Counted from the stretch's first letter, positions 13,505 through 21,682 are shown. The stretch: 25,310 nt of DNA from an uncultured Collinsella sp. (GCA_902470895.1 CABRID010000018.1:1-25310), one strand, 5' to 3'. The notes: generated by a model not told the origin, from the sequence alone. Numbers and translations: made by a program.

Positions 13505-13647
13505 CGCATAAATGAGGGAGTAGTCGCGTGACCGGGTTCGCCTCCGGTGGCGCGGCAAGTCAACATACTGGCCGATGCGGTCTGGCTTGCCTTAATGAAC
13601 GAGACTCGTGGCTGTGCGCACAACGCGTACGCCACGGGTCTTTTTTT
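13505..13647 (+). ncRNA. yybP-ykoY manganese riboswitch with terminator
   Basis: The aptamer shows GAGGGAGTAG (13513-13522), a GGCAAG/CTTGCC outer pairing, GTCAACATACTGG (13559-13571) and a closing GAACGAGAC (13597-13605), all expected of the yybP-ykoY family, which senses Mn2+. It is followed by a terminator: GACTCGTGGC (13603-13612) with GCCACGGGTC (13631-13640) and eight Ts. The aptamer end overlaps the terminator stem, so Mn2+ binding can free or block it. The mntP gene starts 53 nt later. Confidence 0.87.
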
Positions 13648-13699
13648 GCTCCCCCGGCAGAAGTACACGCGGGTTCGCCCGCAGAGAGGGAGCCAGACT

Positions 13700-14278
13700 A
13701 TGGGACTCGCAGAGCTCGCGTTGCTCGCCGTTGGCCTTTCGATGGACGCCTTTGCCGTTTCCATCTGCAAGGGCCTTGGCATGAAGAAGATCAACCTTAA
13801 GGCCGCCGTAGTGCTCGGCCTGTTCTTTGGCGGCTTTCAGGCCGGCATGCCCGTAATCGGATGGGCGCTCGGCAGTCAATTCATGGGCATCATCGGACCC
13901 ATCGACCACTGGATCGCCTTTATCCTGCTCGCCTTTATCGGCGGCAAGATGCTGTGGGAAGCCTTTACTGAGGACGAGAACGAAGGCGACGGCAAGGATG
14001 CCGAAAAGATTGACCTGGGCGAGTACCTGATCCTCGCCATCGCCACCTCAATCGACGCCCTGGCCGTGGGCATCTCATTTGCGGCGCTCTCGGTTGACAT
14101 CGTTCCCGCTGTATCGCTTATCGGCATCACAACGTTTATCTTCTCCGTCGCCGGCGTAGCGATCGGCCACACCTTTGGCGCGCGCTACGAAAAACCCGCC
14201 ACCATCGTGGGCGGCGTCGTGCTCACCCTCATCGGGCTTAAGATCTTGCTTGAGCACCTCGGGATCCTCGCGATATAA
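13700..14278 (+). CDS. mntP: manganese efflux pump MntP
   Basis: MntP exports Mn2+ across the cytoplasmic membrane. The 192-residue protein has six predicted membrane segments and the two family repeats with conserved Asp: LSMDAFAVS (Asp16) and SIDALAVG (Asp119). A charged cytoplasmic loop (about 90-104) separates the halves. The start ATG at 13700 has GAGGGAG about 8 nt upstream; longer frames run through the riboswitch and are not credible. Control by the yybP-ykoY riboswitch fits the Mn2+ role. No clear terminator follows before the hipBA operator. Confidence 0.95.
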   Translation: MGLAELALLAVGLSMDAFAVSICKGLGMKKINLKAAVVLGLFFGGFQAGMPVIGWALGSQFMGIIGPIDHWIAFILLAFIGGKMLWEAFTEDENEGDGKDAEKIDLGEYLILAIATSIDALAVGISFAALSVDIVPAVSLIGITTFIFSVAGVAIGHTFGARYEKPATIVGGVVLTLIGLKILLEHLGILAI

Positions 14279-14320
14279 AAAAAACGCCTCTCATAAGCCA
14301 ACGTCAATGTAGGAGTCTCA

Positions 14321-14388
14321 TGCAGAGTTTTGCATAATGCCTTTTCATGCAGACTTTTGCATGTCATACTGATATGCAAAAGTCTGCA
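14321..14388 (+). promoter_or_regulatory. hipBA operator and overlapping promoter
   Basis: TGCAGACTTTTGCAT (14348-14362) and its exact reverse complement (14374-14388) flank an 11-nt spacer. A third half-site with one change, TGCAGAGTTTTGCAT, lies at 14321-14335. A partial promoter, TTTTCA (14342-14347) with CATACT (14365-14370) at 17 nt, lies inside the operator. Binding of HipB here would block its own promoter, as known for hipBA. Confidence 0.82.
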
Positions 14389-14403
14389 CGTTAGGAGATC
14401 GCC

Positions 14404-14874
14404 GTGGATACCCTTCCCATCACCACACCGCGCCAAGCTGGCATCTACGTGCGCCAGGCACGCGATGCTCAGGGTCTCACCCGTGCAACCCTCGCTAAAA
14501 AAGCCGGTGTTTCGGAGCGCCTGCTCGCATCGCTCGAGCTGGGAGATGCCACGGGTATTCGGCTCGACAAGCTGCTGGCGGTTTTCGGTGCTCTCGGACT
14601 GGCACTAGTTGCTCAAGGGAATATCGACGACACGAAACATGAGCAGCCAACCGACGCCCCGCATGCCGATTTGCAACCTTGTAGCACCCCCAGGTGCCAT
14701 CACACTCAACGTCTTCACCATCGCAACCGACGCGGCGCAGCCATTCCAGCTCTTCCAGATACCCCCTTTACGGCCGAGCTCTACGACAAGGCCTTCGCCG
14801 ATTTCGCCATGTCCAATCTCGGAGTCTCGATTGCCGCAAGCGCATCTGCCCAAACCAAGCCCGAAGGGAGATAG
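14404..14874 (+). CDS. hipB: XRE-family antitoxin HipB, middle possibly frameshifted
   Basis: The first 72 residues are a Xre/HipB helix-turn-helix (RQARDAQGLTRATLAKKAG, then SERLLASLELGDATG and LDKLLAVFGALGLALVAQ). GTG at 14404 has AGGAG 8 nt upstream. HipB binds DNA and HipA to neutralise the kinase. At 156 residues it is longer than the usual 70-110. Residues from about 95 to 120 (rich in Cys, His and Arg) look like a wrong frame, whereas the next frame over 14675-14765 has strongly GC-rich third positions. The end (AELYDKAFADFAMSNLGVSI) looks normal again. Two CCCCC runs, 14687-14691 and 14762-14766, flank the odd part, so two compensating indels are possible. The stop is 3 nt before hipA. 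Confidence 0.75.
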   Translation: MDTLPITTPRQAGIYVRQARDAQGLTRATLAKKAGVSERLLASLELGDATGIRLDKLLAVFGALGLALVAQGNIDDTKHEQPTDAPHADLQPCSTPRCHHTQRLHHRNRRGAAIPALPDTPFTAELYDKAFADFAMSNLGVSIAASASAQTKPEGR

Positions 14875-14877
14875 CCA

Positions 14878-16182
14878 ATGGCCAGAAAAACGCTTCGGAC
14901 TATTATTTGCGGCGTACCCGCAGGAACGCTCATGCAAGATGAGAGCGGTCTAGTCAGTTTTGCCTACGATCAAGATTATGACGGGCCAGCCCTATCGACC
15001 AACATTCCCGTATCAAATCGCACATACGGCCAACAGGTCATAAATCCGTACTTGTTTGGCCTTCTGCCCGACAGCGAGGACCAACGAAAAGCGATTGCCG
15101 CCGAATTCGACGCCAGGCCCAATAATCCCGTTGCGCTGCTCAGCCATATCGGACTCGACTGTCCGGGCGGAGTGCAGTTTTGCGCCGAAGAAGATATCGA
15201 CGCCGCCTTGCATCGCACTGGCGAATACCGCCCTATAGACGACCACGAGATTGCCTTGCGCCTCAAGTCGATCAGGGATGACCGCGAGGCATCGTGGATG
15301 GGCCTAGATGAAAGTTGGTCACTTGGAGGCAACCAGGGCAAGTTCGCACTCGCGCTCATAGACGGTCGCTGGTGCGAATGCGTAGGTTCCTCGCCCACGA
15401 CGCATATTTTCAAAAATGGCGTTATCGGATTTAAACTTGAAGCTCTTAATGAGTTTGTCTGCATGAAAAGCGCCCAGCGCGCGGGTATCGCAACGGCGAA
15501 CGTTGAGTATCGCTTATTTGAGGACGAACCCGCCCTCATTGTTGAACGCTATGACCGTGTGAAAGCCAAAGACGGAACAATCATGCGTCTACACCAAGAA
15601 GACCTCTGTCAGGCCCTTGGAGTGATGCCCGCTCAAAAGTACACGGCAGACGGTGGCCCGACCGCACGCGACATTCAGGAACTCCTCGTCAACACGAGCC
15701 ATCATCAACTTAACCTGTATCTGTTTACGCAGATACTTTTCTTTAACGCCATCATCGGCGCACCGGACGCGCATGCGAAGAACTATTCCCTGCTTCTTGG
15801 AAACGGCAGCACAGCTATGATGGCCCGTATGTATGACGTTGCATCGGGGCTGGCATACGAACGCATGCGGCGAAAAGCGCGCCTTGCCATGAGCGTTGGC
15901 GGCGAAAATCGTGTGGGGCGCATCGGTCCAGGCGCTATCCGCCGATACCACGGTATGGGCGACCCCGCGCTGGAGGCGACGCTCACCGATGCCGGGCTAT
16001 CCGAGAAGTTTTGCTTTGCGACCATGATGGACCTCGCCTACGAGGTACCCATTTGCATGGAAGAGGTCATGGACGAATACGCCGACCTGCCCGGCATGGC
16101 GGACCTGCGCGAGCATATGCTCGGCCCCGTCTGCGAAAACTGCCAGCGCACCCTCGACCTCATCAAGGCGGATATGGGCTAG
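14878..16182 (+). CDS. hipA: HipA-type serine/threonine kinase toxin
   Basis: HipA kinases phosphorylate a translation target (GltX in E. coli) and cause dormancy. The 434-residue protein has the N-terminal domain with NPVALLSHIGLDCPGGVQF (83-101), the Gly-rich loop SLGGNQGKFAL (148-158), Lys179 in HIFK, ERYDR (223-227), HQEDLCQALG (239-248), the catalytic loop PDAHAKNYS with Asp297, and MYDVASG with Asp320 for metal. All key residues are present, so the kinase looks active. It starts 3 nt after hipB with GAAGGGAG in the hipB end. If hipB is truly frameshifted, survival of an intact toxin would need explanation. It is convergent with pepD. Confidence 0.92.
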   Translation: MARKTLRTIICGVPAGTLMQDESGLVSFAYDQDYDGPALSTNIPVSNRTYGQQVINPYLFGLLPDSEDQRKAIAAEFDARPNNPVALLSHIGLDCPGGVQFCAEEDIDAALHRTGEYRPIDDHEIALRLKSIRDDREASWMGLDESWSLGGNQGKFALALIDGRWCECVGSSPTTHIFKNGVIGFKLEALNEFVCMKSAQRAGIATANVEYRLFEDEPALIVERYDRVKAKDGTIMRLHQEDLCQALGVMPAQKYTADGGPTARDIQELLVNTSHHQLNLYLFTQILFFNAIIGAPDAHAKNYSLLLGNGSTAMMARMYDVASGLAYERMRRKARLAMSVGGENRVGRIGPGAIRRYHGMGDPALEATLTDAGLSEKFCFATMMDLAYEVPICMEEVMDEYADLPGMADLREHMLGPVCENCQRTLDLIKADMG

Positions 16183-16202
16183 GTGTCCGTAATCTCCCAT
16201 TT

Positions 16203-16253
16203 CCCAAAAGAAGAGAGGAGGCACCCGTCGCAAAAGCTCGGGTGCCCCCTCTC
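16203..16253. terminator. shared terminator between hipA and pepD
   Basis: Arms 16213-16227 and 16239-16253 pair over 15 positions with one A-C mismatch. The T-rich tail is good on the minus strand (TTCTTTTGGG), serving pepD, and weak on the plus strand, where it may stop hipA. Confidence 0.85.
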
Positions 16254-16308
16254 ATAATGTCATTTGCAATCCACCAGCACGTGGCTCGGACTGCTGCTAG
16301 CGCAACCT

Positions 16309-17766
16309 TTACGCAGCGAGGCGCTTGAGGACGTCGATGAGCAGCTCGTAGAAGCGCTCGGCAGAAGCGAGCTCCATGCTCTCGTCCGGGGTGTGGACAT
16401 CGGAGAGCGTCGGGCCCACGGCGATGGCGTCCAGGCCGTGCAGGGCCTCGGCAAACAGGCCGCACTCAAGGCCGGCGTGAATGGACTCGATTCGTAGCTC
16501 GGAGCCAAAGAGCTCGCGATAGCTCTCGACAAAGATGTCGCGGACCGGCGAATGCTCGGCATAGCTCCAGCCGGGATACTCGAACTCAAACTTGGCGTCG
16601 AATCCCAGGACATCGGCCAGCGTCTGCAGGCGGTCCTTGAACTCGTTCTGCAGCGAGGTGATCGAGGAGCGCGGGGACAGCATGATCTTGACTTGGTCGT
16701 CAGAGGTGGCAACCACGCCGATGTTGGAGGAAACCTCGACGGAGCCGTCGGTGGCGACATTGCGGCGGATCACACCGTTGGGGGCAAGACGCAGAGCGCG
16801 AATAAGGGCAAGTGCGGACTTTTCGTCCATGGCCTCGACCTCAGTGTTGTCGGCAATCTCAACCGTGCAGGTAAAGCCGGGGTCGAAGACCTCGAGCTCG
16901 GCAGTAACGTCGGCGATGATGCCCTTTGCGATCTGGGCCGCGGCCTCGGCTGCAGCGTGGTCGGCGTAGACCAGCTCGGCCTTGCACTCACGGTTGATGG
17001 CGTTGTCCTTGGTGCCGCCGTTAAAGCTAACGATGGCGGGCTCGCCGGCAACCATCAGGCGGTCGATGATGCGGGCCATGATGAGGTTGCCGTTGCCGCG
17101 CTCCAGGTTAATATCGCTGCCGGAGTGGCCGCCCAGCAGGCCGGAGATGTCGAGCGTGAGGGCGCTACCGGTCTTGTGCTCGCGCGCGATCGGGCAGGTG
17201 TAGGTAACGACGACACCGCCGGCGCAGCTGACGGTAGCAACGCCCTCTTCCTCGGAGTCAAGGTTAATCATGGTGCGGGCGCTAATCTGGGACTTGTCGA
17301 GCGTCTCGGCGCCGACCAGGCCGGTCTCCTCGTCGGTGGTGAATACGCACTCGAGGGCGGGGTGAACGATCGAATCGTCATCGAGAACAGTGAGCATCAG
17401 AGCGACGGCAATACCGTTGTCGGCGCCCAGAGTGGTGCCGTTAGCGGTGAGGACGCCGTCCTTGACGACCAGGTCGATACCATCAGTCGTAAAGTCGTGC
17501 TCGACGGAGCCCAGCTTGTCGCACACCATGTCGATGTGGCCCTGCAGCATCACGGTCGGGGCATTCTCGGCGCCGGCAGATGCGGGCTTGCGAATGATGA
17601 CGTTGTAGACCTCGTCCTGGTACACATCGAGACCGCGCTCCTTGGCAAACGCGACCAGGAAATCGCTGATGCCCTTCTCGTTGCCAGACCCACGGGGGAT
17701 CGCGCTGACCTCCTCAAAGAAATGGAACAGCTGGGCGGGCTCGTAGCCGGTAATCTTGTAGTCCAT
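16309..17766 (-). CDS. pepD: aminoacyl-histidine dipeptidase (PepD, M20C)
   Basis: PepD is a cytosolic zinc metallopeptidase that cleaves Xaa-His and other dipeptides. At 485 residues it equals the E. coli enzyme in length. Metal and catalytic residues are in place: QGHIDMVCDK (His77, Asp79), LGADNGIA (Asp116), TTDEETG (Glu146, Glu147), MINLDSEE (Asp170), GLLGGHSGSDI in the lid domain, and a C-terminal HAGLECG (His430). AAGGAGG lies about 6 nt before ATG 17766; a frame running 35 residues further upstream has no support. It stands alone, with terminators on both sides. The 154 nt between its start and the clpC terminator show no clear promoter. Confidence 0.96.
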   Translation of the reverse strand: MDYKITGYEPAQLFHFFEEVSAIPRGSGNEKGISDFLVAFAKERGLDVYQDEVYNVIIRKPASAGAENAPTVMLQGHIDMVCDKLGSVEHDFTTDGIDLVVKDGVLTANGTTLGADNGIAVALMLTVLDDDSIVHPALECVFTTDEETGLVGAETLDKSQISARTMINLDSEEEGVATVSCAGGVVVTYTCPIAREHKTGSALTLDISGLLGGHSGSDINLERGNGNLIMARIIDRLMVAGEPAIVSFNGGTKDNAINRECKAELVYADHAAAEAAAQIAKGIIADVTAELEVFDPGFTCTVEIADNTEVEAMDEKSALALIRALRLAPNGVIRRNVATDGSVEVSSNIGVVATSDDQVKIMLSPRSSITSLQNEFKDRLQTLADVLGFDAKFEFEYPGWSYAEHSPVRDIFVESYRELFGSELRIESIHAGLECGLFAEALHGLDAIAVGPTLSDVHTPDESMELASAERFYELLIDVLKRLAA

Positions 17767-17920
17767 GGTGCCTCCTTGGCGCAACTGGTTAGACAGTAAG
17801 ACATGCGACTTGTATATTCCCAGACTTTGCGTGCATAAACCAGTCGAAAACGCCGAGCGCCCTCGCATCATCGGCTAACGGTGGACCGTATAGCGTAACG
17901 GCCACAACTTCCGCAGCTCT

Positions 17921-17955
17921 ACAAATCGAGGCGCCCTTTCCGGAGCGCCTCGATT
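17921..17955 (-). terminator. terminator after clpC
   Basis: AATCGAGGCGC (17924-17934) and GCGCCTCGATT (17945-17955) form a perfect 11-bp stem with a 10-nt loop, followed on the minus strand by TTTG. It lies 26 nt past the clpC stop. Confidence 0.8.
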
Positions 17956-17980
17956 GCGCGTATCAAATTGTCGCCACGCC

Positions 17981-20623
17981 CTACAGCGCGCCGGAACCGG
18001 CTTGCATCATGCCGCCGGGGCCCGAGGTCACGCCGCCGCTCACGGGCGCGGCGTTGCCGGTGTGCGGTGCCGCCGGGGCGGTATCGCCACCGAGCGTGCC
18101 CACCGGACGCGGTGCCGGGATCTCGCCCGTGCCGTGGCTAAAGACAAACTTGCCATCGGCCACGTCGCACAGGACGGTATCGCCCTCGCCCCACTCGCCA
18201 GCCAGCAGTTCCTCGGACAGCGGATCCTCGATGAGCTTTTGGATAGCACGACGCAGCGGACGCGCGCCGTTGGTGAGGTCGGTACCCTCCGCCACAATCT
18301 TGTCGTAGGCCGCATCGGTAAGCTTGATGTTCATGCCGTTTGCGATCAGGCGCTGGCGCAGATCGTCCACCAGCAGGTGCGCAATCTTGGTCAGGTTCTC
18401 GCCCGAGAGCTTCTGGAACACCACGATGTCGTCGATACGGTTGAGCAGCTCGGGGCGGAACAGGCGCTTGAGCTCGCCCATCGCGCGGCCGCGGATCTCA
18501 CTCGAGGTGAGGCCCTGCTCGCCGGTGGTGCCAAAGCCAACGCTCGCATCCTGCGCGATCTCGCGGGCGCCCACGTTGGACGTCATGATGATCACGGTGT
18601 TGCGGAAGTCGACCGTCTTGCCCTGGCTATCGGTCAGGCGGCCCTCCTCCAGCACCTGCAGCAGGATATTGAAGATGTCGGGGTGCGCCTTCTCGATCTC
18701 GTCGAACAGCACGACCGAGTACGGATGACGGCGAACGGCCTTGGTGAGCTGGCCGCCCTCGTCGTGACCGACGTAACCCGGAGGGCTACCGATGAGCTTG
18801 GAGACCTCGAACTCGCTACCGAACTCGGACATGTCGAAGCTGATGAGTGCATCCTTGCTGCCAAAGAGGTACTCGGCGAGCGTCTTGGCGAGCTCGGTCT
18901 TGCCCGTGCCGGTGGGGCCAAGGAAGATAAAGCTGCCGCCGGGGCGACGCGGATCCTTGAGCGGCGAGCGGCTGCGGCGCACGGCCTTGGCAACTGCCTC
19001 GACAGCCTCATCTTGGCCGATGATGCGCGTCTTGAGCACGCTTTCTGTCTGCAGCAGGCGACGGCTCTCGCTCTCGGTAAGCGAGGACACCGGCACGCCA
19101 GAGGTCACGGACACGATATCGGCGATCTGACTCACATCGATGGTGAGCGGGCTGGCGTCGAGCTCGGCGGTCCAGGCGGCCTTGGCCTCGGCGAGCTCAA
19201 TCTCGGCGGCCTTCTGCTGCTCGGTGATCTCGGCGGCCTTGTTCATGTCATCGCTCTCGGTGGCCTCCTGCGCGGCGGCCTTGAGCTCCTCTATGCGATG
19301 CTCGGCCTCGCGCACCGGCTCGGGCGCGCGATTCGCGGCGATGCGAGCGCGGGCACCGGCCTCGTCGATGAGGTCGATGGCCTTATCGGGCAGGAAGCGA
19401 TCCTGGATGTAGCGGTTGGAAAGGTTCGCGGCGGCCTCGATAGCACCCTGCGTATAGCGCACATGGTGGTGCTCCTCGTAGCGCGGCTTGAGCGCGGTCA
19501 GGATCTTGATCGTGTCCTCGACGCTCGGCTCCTCGACATCGATGGTCTGGAAGCGACGCTCGAAGGCCGGGTCCTTGGTGAGGTACTTGCGGAATTCCTC
19601 GGCCGTGGTGGCGCCGATAATCTGGAAGGCACCGCGCGCGAGCACGGGCTTGAGCATGGAGCTCGCGTCAATGGAGCCCTCGGCAGAACCGGCGCCGATG
19701 ATGGTGTGCATCTCGTCGATAAACAGGATGACGTCGTCGGCTTCGGTGGCCTCCTGGATCACGTTCTTGAGGCGCTCCTCAAACTCACCGCGATACTTGG
19801 CGCCCGCAACGAGGCCTGGCAGGTCGAGCGTCCAGATGTTCTGGTTCATAAGATTCTCGGGCACGTTGCCGGCAGCGATCTGCTGTGCCAGGCCCTCGAC
19901 GATGGCCGTCTTGCCCACGCCGGGGTCACCCAGGATAAGCGGGTTGTTCTTGGTGCGGCGCGAAAGGATCTCCATCATGCGCTGGACTTCCTTTTCGCGG
20001 CCAATCACGGGATCGAGCTCGCCGTCGCGCGCCTTCTGCGTGAGGTTGGTCGCGAACTGCTTAAGCGTATCGGTGCCACTCCCCTTTTGCTGCGAGGCGT
20101 CCGAGCCGCTAAAGAACGGCAGGCCCGCACCGGGACGACCGGCGCCGGCGCCGGCGAGCGGACGCTTCTTGTCCTGATCCTTGGCGGTAAGCTTTTCGAT
20201 GGCCTTTTTAATGGAAGCGGACGACACACCCAGGCGCATGAGAATGTCCATGGCCATGCCGTTGCCCTCTTCGACGATGCCGATCAGCAAGTGCTCGGTC
20301 GACACGTAGGTCTGGTTGTTCTCACGCGCCACGCGGAATGAACGCTCCATCACGCTGATGACGAGCGGCGTAAAGGCGAGCTTGGCCGCCTCGGTCTCCT
20401 CGCTGGGCTCGGGAACCGTGGTCTGGACTTCTTTGAGCGTGTCCATGATGTCATCGTAGGAGATATCGAGCGAACGCAGTGCCTCGGCAGCGATACCCTC
20501 GTCCTCCTTGGCAAGCGCGAGCAGCAGATGCTCGGTACCCACCTTATTTGAATGAAGATCGAGCGCCTCCTGCTTGGCCATGGACATGACCTTGCGCGCG
20601 CGATCGGTAAAACGGTCTAACAT
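17981..20623 (-). CDS. clpC: ATP-dependent Clp protease ATPase ClpC
   Basis: ClpC is a two-ring AAA+ unfoldase that feeds proteins to ClpP. The 880-residue protein has two Clp N repeats (1-145), AAA domain 1 with Walker A GDPGVGKT (232-239) and Walker B VILFIDEMH (298-306), a coiled-coil middle region (about 433-485), and AAA domain 2 with GPTGTGKT (569-576) and VVLFDEIEKAH (637-647). VGFG at 695-698 is the expected ClpP-binding loop. After residue about 831 comes a 50-residue Gly/Pro/Ala/Thr-rich tail, which most ClpC proteins lack or vary. ATG 20623 has AGAGGAA upstream; a 37-residue longer frame would run over the leader hairpin and is rejected. Confidence 0.97.
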   Translation of the reverse strand: MLDRFTDRARKVMSMAKQEALDLHSNKVGTEHLLLALAKEDEGIAAEALRSLDISYDDIMDTLKEVQTTVPEPSEETEAAKLAFTPLVISVMERSFRVARENNQTYVSTEHLLIGIVEEGNGMAMDILMRLGVSSASIKKAIEKLTAKDQDKKRPLAGAGAGRPGAGLPFFSGSDASQQKGSGTDTLKQFATNLTQKARDGELDPVIGREKEVQRMMEILSRRTKNNPLILGDPGVGKTAIVEGLAQQIAAGNVPENLMNQNIWTLDLPGLVAGAKYRGEFEERLKNVIQEATEADDVILFIDEMHTIIGAGSAEGSIDASSMLKPVLARGAFQIIGATTAEEFRKYLTKDPAFERRFQTIDVEEPSVEDTIKILTALKPRYEEHHHVRYTQGAIEAAANLSNRYIQDRFLPDKAIDLIDEAGARARIAANRAPEPVREAEHRIEELKAAAQEATESDDMNKAAEITEQQKAAEIELAEAKAAWTAELDASPLTIDVSQIADIVSVTSGVPVSSLTESESRRLLQTESVLKTRIIGQDEAVEAVAKAVRRSRSPLKDPRRPGGSFIFLGPTGTGKTELAKTLAEYLFGSKDALISFDMSEFGSEFEVSKLIGSPPGYVGHDEGGQLTKAVRRHPYSVVLFDEIEKAHPDIFNILLQVLEEGRLTDSQGKTVDFRNTVIIMTSNVGAREIAQDASVGFGTTGEQGLTSSEIRGRAMGELKRLFRPELLNRIDDIVVFQKLSGENLTKIAHLLVDDLRQRLIANGMNIKLTDAAYDKIVAEGTDLTNGARPLRRAIQKLIEDPLSEELLAGEWGEGDTVLCDVADGKFVFSHGTGEIPAPRPVGTLGGDTAPAAPHTGNAAPVSGGVTSGPGGMMQAGSGAL

Positions 20624-20658
20624 GCTAGTTCCTCTTAGACGAGCTAGTTTTTCAAACG

Positions 20659-20685
20659 CAAAGCGCCACTCGTGGCGGCGCTTTG
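20659..20685 (-). promoter_or_regulatory. hairpin in the clpC leader
   Basis: CAAAGCGCC and GGCGCTTTG form a perfect 9-bp outer stem (20659-20667, 20677-20685) with a 9-nt loop, 36 nt before the clpC start. A GAAAAA rather than a T-tract follows on the minus strand. A heat-responsive or regulator-binding role is possible but unproven. Confidence 0.55.
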
Positions 20686-20703
20686 GTCTCTTTACCCATA
20701 TGG

Positions 20704-20733
20704 AGTATATGTTAACCGTTGGAGCCTTTTCCA
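20704..20733 (-). promoter_or_regulatory. candidate clpC promoter
   Basis: TGGAAA (20728-20733) and TATACT (20704-20709) with an 18-nt spacer. The -10 matches at five of six bases, the -35 at four. Confidence 0.45.
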
Positions 20734-20758
20734 CGCGCAGCCATATGACAACGTCTAC

Positions 20759-20783
20759 AAAAAAGGAATCGCCGGGTGCGGCG
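20759..20783 (-). terminator. candidate terminator of the DUF2798 gene
   Basis: CGCCG/CGGCG with loop GGTG (20770-20783 on the plus strand) followed on the minus strand by ATTCC then six Ts. The stem is short and is separated from the T run by 5 nt. Confidence 0.5.
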
Positions 20784-20808
20784 GGCGCTCTAGGTTAGAG
20801 GCTGTTGC

Positions 20809-21411
20809 CTAGCAGGCAGGCTCGACGTCCATGCTCTCGGCAACGTCATTGACGGCATCGGCAGCGGGAACACCCGGCATGTGCACGAGCTCCATGTGCG
20901 GCTCGGCAAAGACCGTGCCCATGGGGAAGGCGCGGCGGAAGACAAAGCGAGCAACCGGACCAGCCACTAGCAGGTTCCAAGGCAGGGCCATGATAAAGTT
21001 GCGCGGAATGTTGACGAGCCACATCATCGGCAGCAGCTGCAGGTTGGCGAGCGGACCACCGAACATATGGAACAAGCCCTCGCAGGCGCCGTAGAGCGAC
21101 ATGATGATGACCATGGGGACGACCATGCAGGAGCTGACGGCGAGCGTCATGGCAAGCGGCGAGCTCTTGCCCGGCGTGACCAGGAATTTAAAAGCGAAAC
21201 CCTTGGCAAGGGGGCTGGCAACAAACCAGTCGCAGCACATGGCAAAAATGTAGGCAACGGGGAAGCCGAGCCACGCGGCGGCAACAACCTCGCCGTTGAT
21301 GGCCCCATGCTGCAGGGCAACGTTGTAGATGCTCATCCAGAACACCATGCAAAAGCACATGATAAAGGTGAACAGCAGGCTCTCTCGTTTGTTGATAGGC
21401 ATAAAGGGCAT
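20809..21411 (-). CDS. DUF2798 family membrane protein
   Basis: The 200-residue protein has four predicted membrane segments (about 11-28, 42-60, 85-105 and 128-152) arranged as two similar halves, each with a segment followed by a short loop. The pattern FTFIMCFCMVFWMSIYN in the first half and LAVSSCMVVPMVIIMSLYG in the second fits the DUF2798 family. The C-terminal 40 residues are acidic and soluble (MPGVPAADAVNDVAES). Function is unknown. AAAGGA lies close to ATG 21411 (2 nt); a second ATG at 21402 gives 11 nt, so the start could be either. A strong terminator lies 35 nt upstream, so expression may depend on read-through or on a leader. Confidence 0.82.
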   Translation of the reverse strand: MPFMPINKRESLLFTFIMCFCMVFWMSIYNVALQHGAINGEVVAAAWLGFPVAYIFAMCCDWFVASPLAKGFAFKFLVTPGKSSPLAMTLAVSSCMVVPMVIIMSLYGACEGLFHMFGGPLANLQLLPMMWLVNIPRNFIMALPWNLLVAGPVARFVFRRAFPMGTVFAEPHMELVHMPGVPAADAVNDVAESMDVEPAC

Positions 21412-21445
21412 GGTCCTTTCTGTGTTACGCCGCTACACCACGCAA

Positions 21446-21497
21446 CAAAAACGGGCGGGCAAGATGGAGCTGTTGGGACTTCATCTCGCCCGCCCGT
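21446..21497 (-). terminator. strong terminator upstream of DUF2798 gene
   Basis: ACGGGCGGGC (21451-21460) and GCCCGCCCGT (21488-21497), extended by AGATG/CATCT with one mismatch, followed on the minus strand by TTTTTGTTG. Its position 35 nt before the DUF2798 ATG and 219 nt after thrE suggests either the thrE terminator or an attenuator of the DUF2798 leader. Confidence 0.88.
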
Positions 21498-21543
21498 GGT
21501 ACGTGCGTCTGCGACTACTTATGTGGTGGAACCAGCCTAGCAT
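21481..21543 (-). CDS. possible 20-residue leader peptide
   Basis: A minus-strand ATG at 21543 opens a 20-codon frame (MLGWFHHISSRRR, then TYHGRAR) whose stop lies in the 5' arm of the terminator at 21451-21497. GCAGG lies 6 nt upstream, a weak ribosome binding site. It has Trp, two His and three Arg. Such layouts occur in ribosome-controlled attenuators, but a chance frame is equally possible. Confidence 0.25.
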   Translation of the reverse strand: MLGWFHHISSRRRTYHGRAR

Positions 21544-21612
21544 GAAAGGCCTGCGCTTCGTAAGCGTTGAGTTTATGAAGATGCAGGGCACCAATAATCC
21601 CCCGACCCCATA

Positions 21613-21679
21613 AGTTGCGGTGGAATACGGACTGTTTTGACCCTTTAAGCAACAATTCAGTCCCTATTTCACCGCAACT
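21613..21679. repeat. 22-nt inverted repeat downstream of thrE
   Basis: Arms 21613-21634 and 21658-21679 match at 20 of 22 positions around a 23-nt loop. No T-tract follows directly on the minus strand. It looks like an intergenic repeat unit. Confidence 0.78.
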
Positions 21680-21682
21680 CAT

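Noticed and set aside
14279..14320. Run of eight As after mntP as a terminator
   Set aside because: No stem precedes it on the strand where it would read as Ts, and no minus-strand gene feeds into it.
17954..20341. 795-codon plus-strand frame opposite clpC
   Set aside because: Antisense shadow of ClpC; Leu/Ala/Gly-rich, no domain.
20679..20698. CtsR-like box upstream of clpC
   Set aside because: GGTAAAGAGACCAAA resembles the heptad repeat only loosely; the key C of the first heptad is missing.
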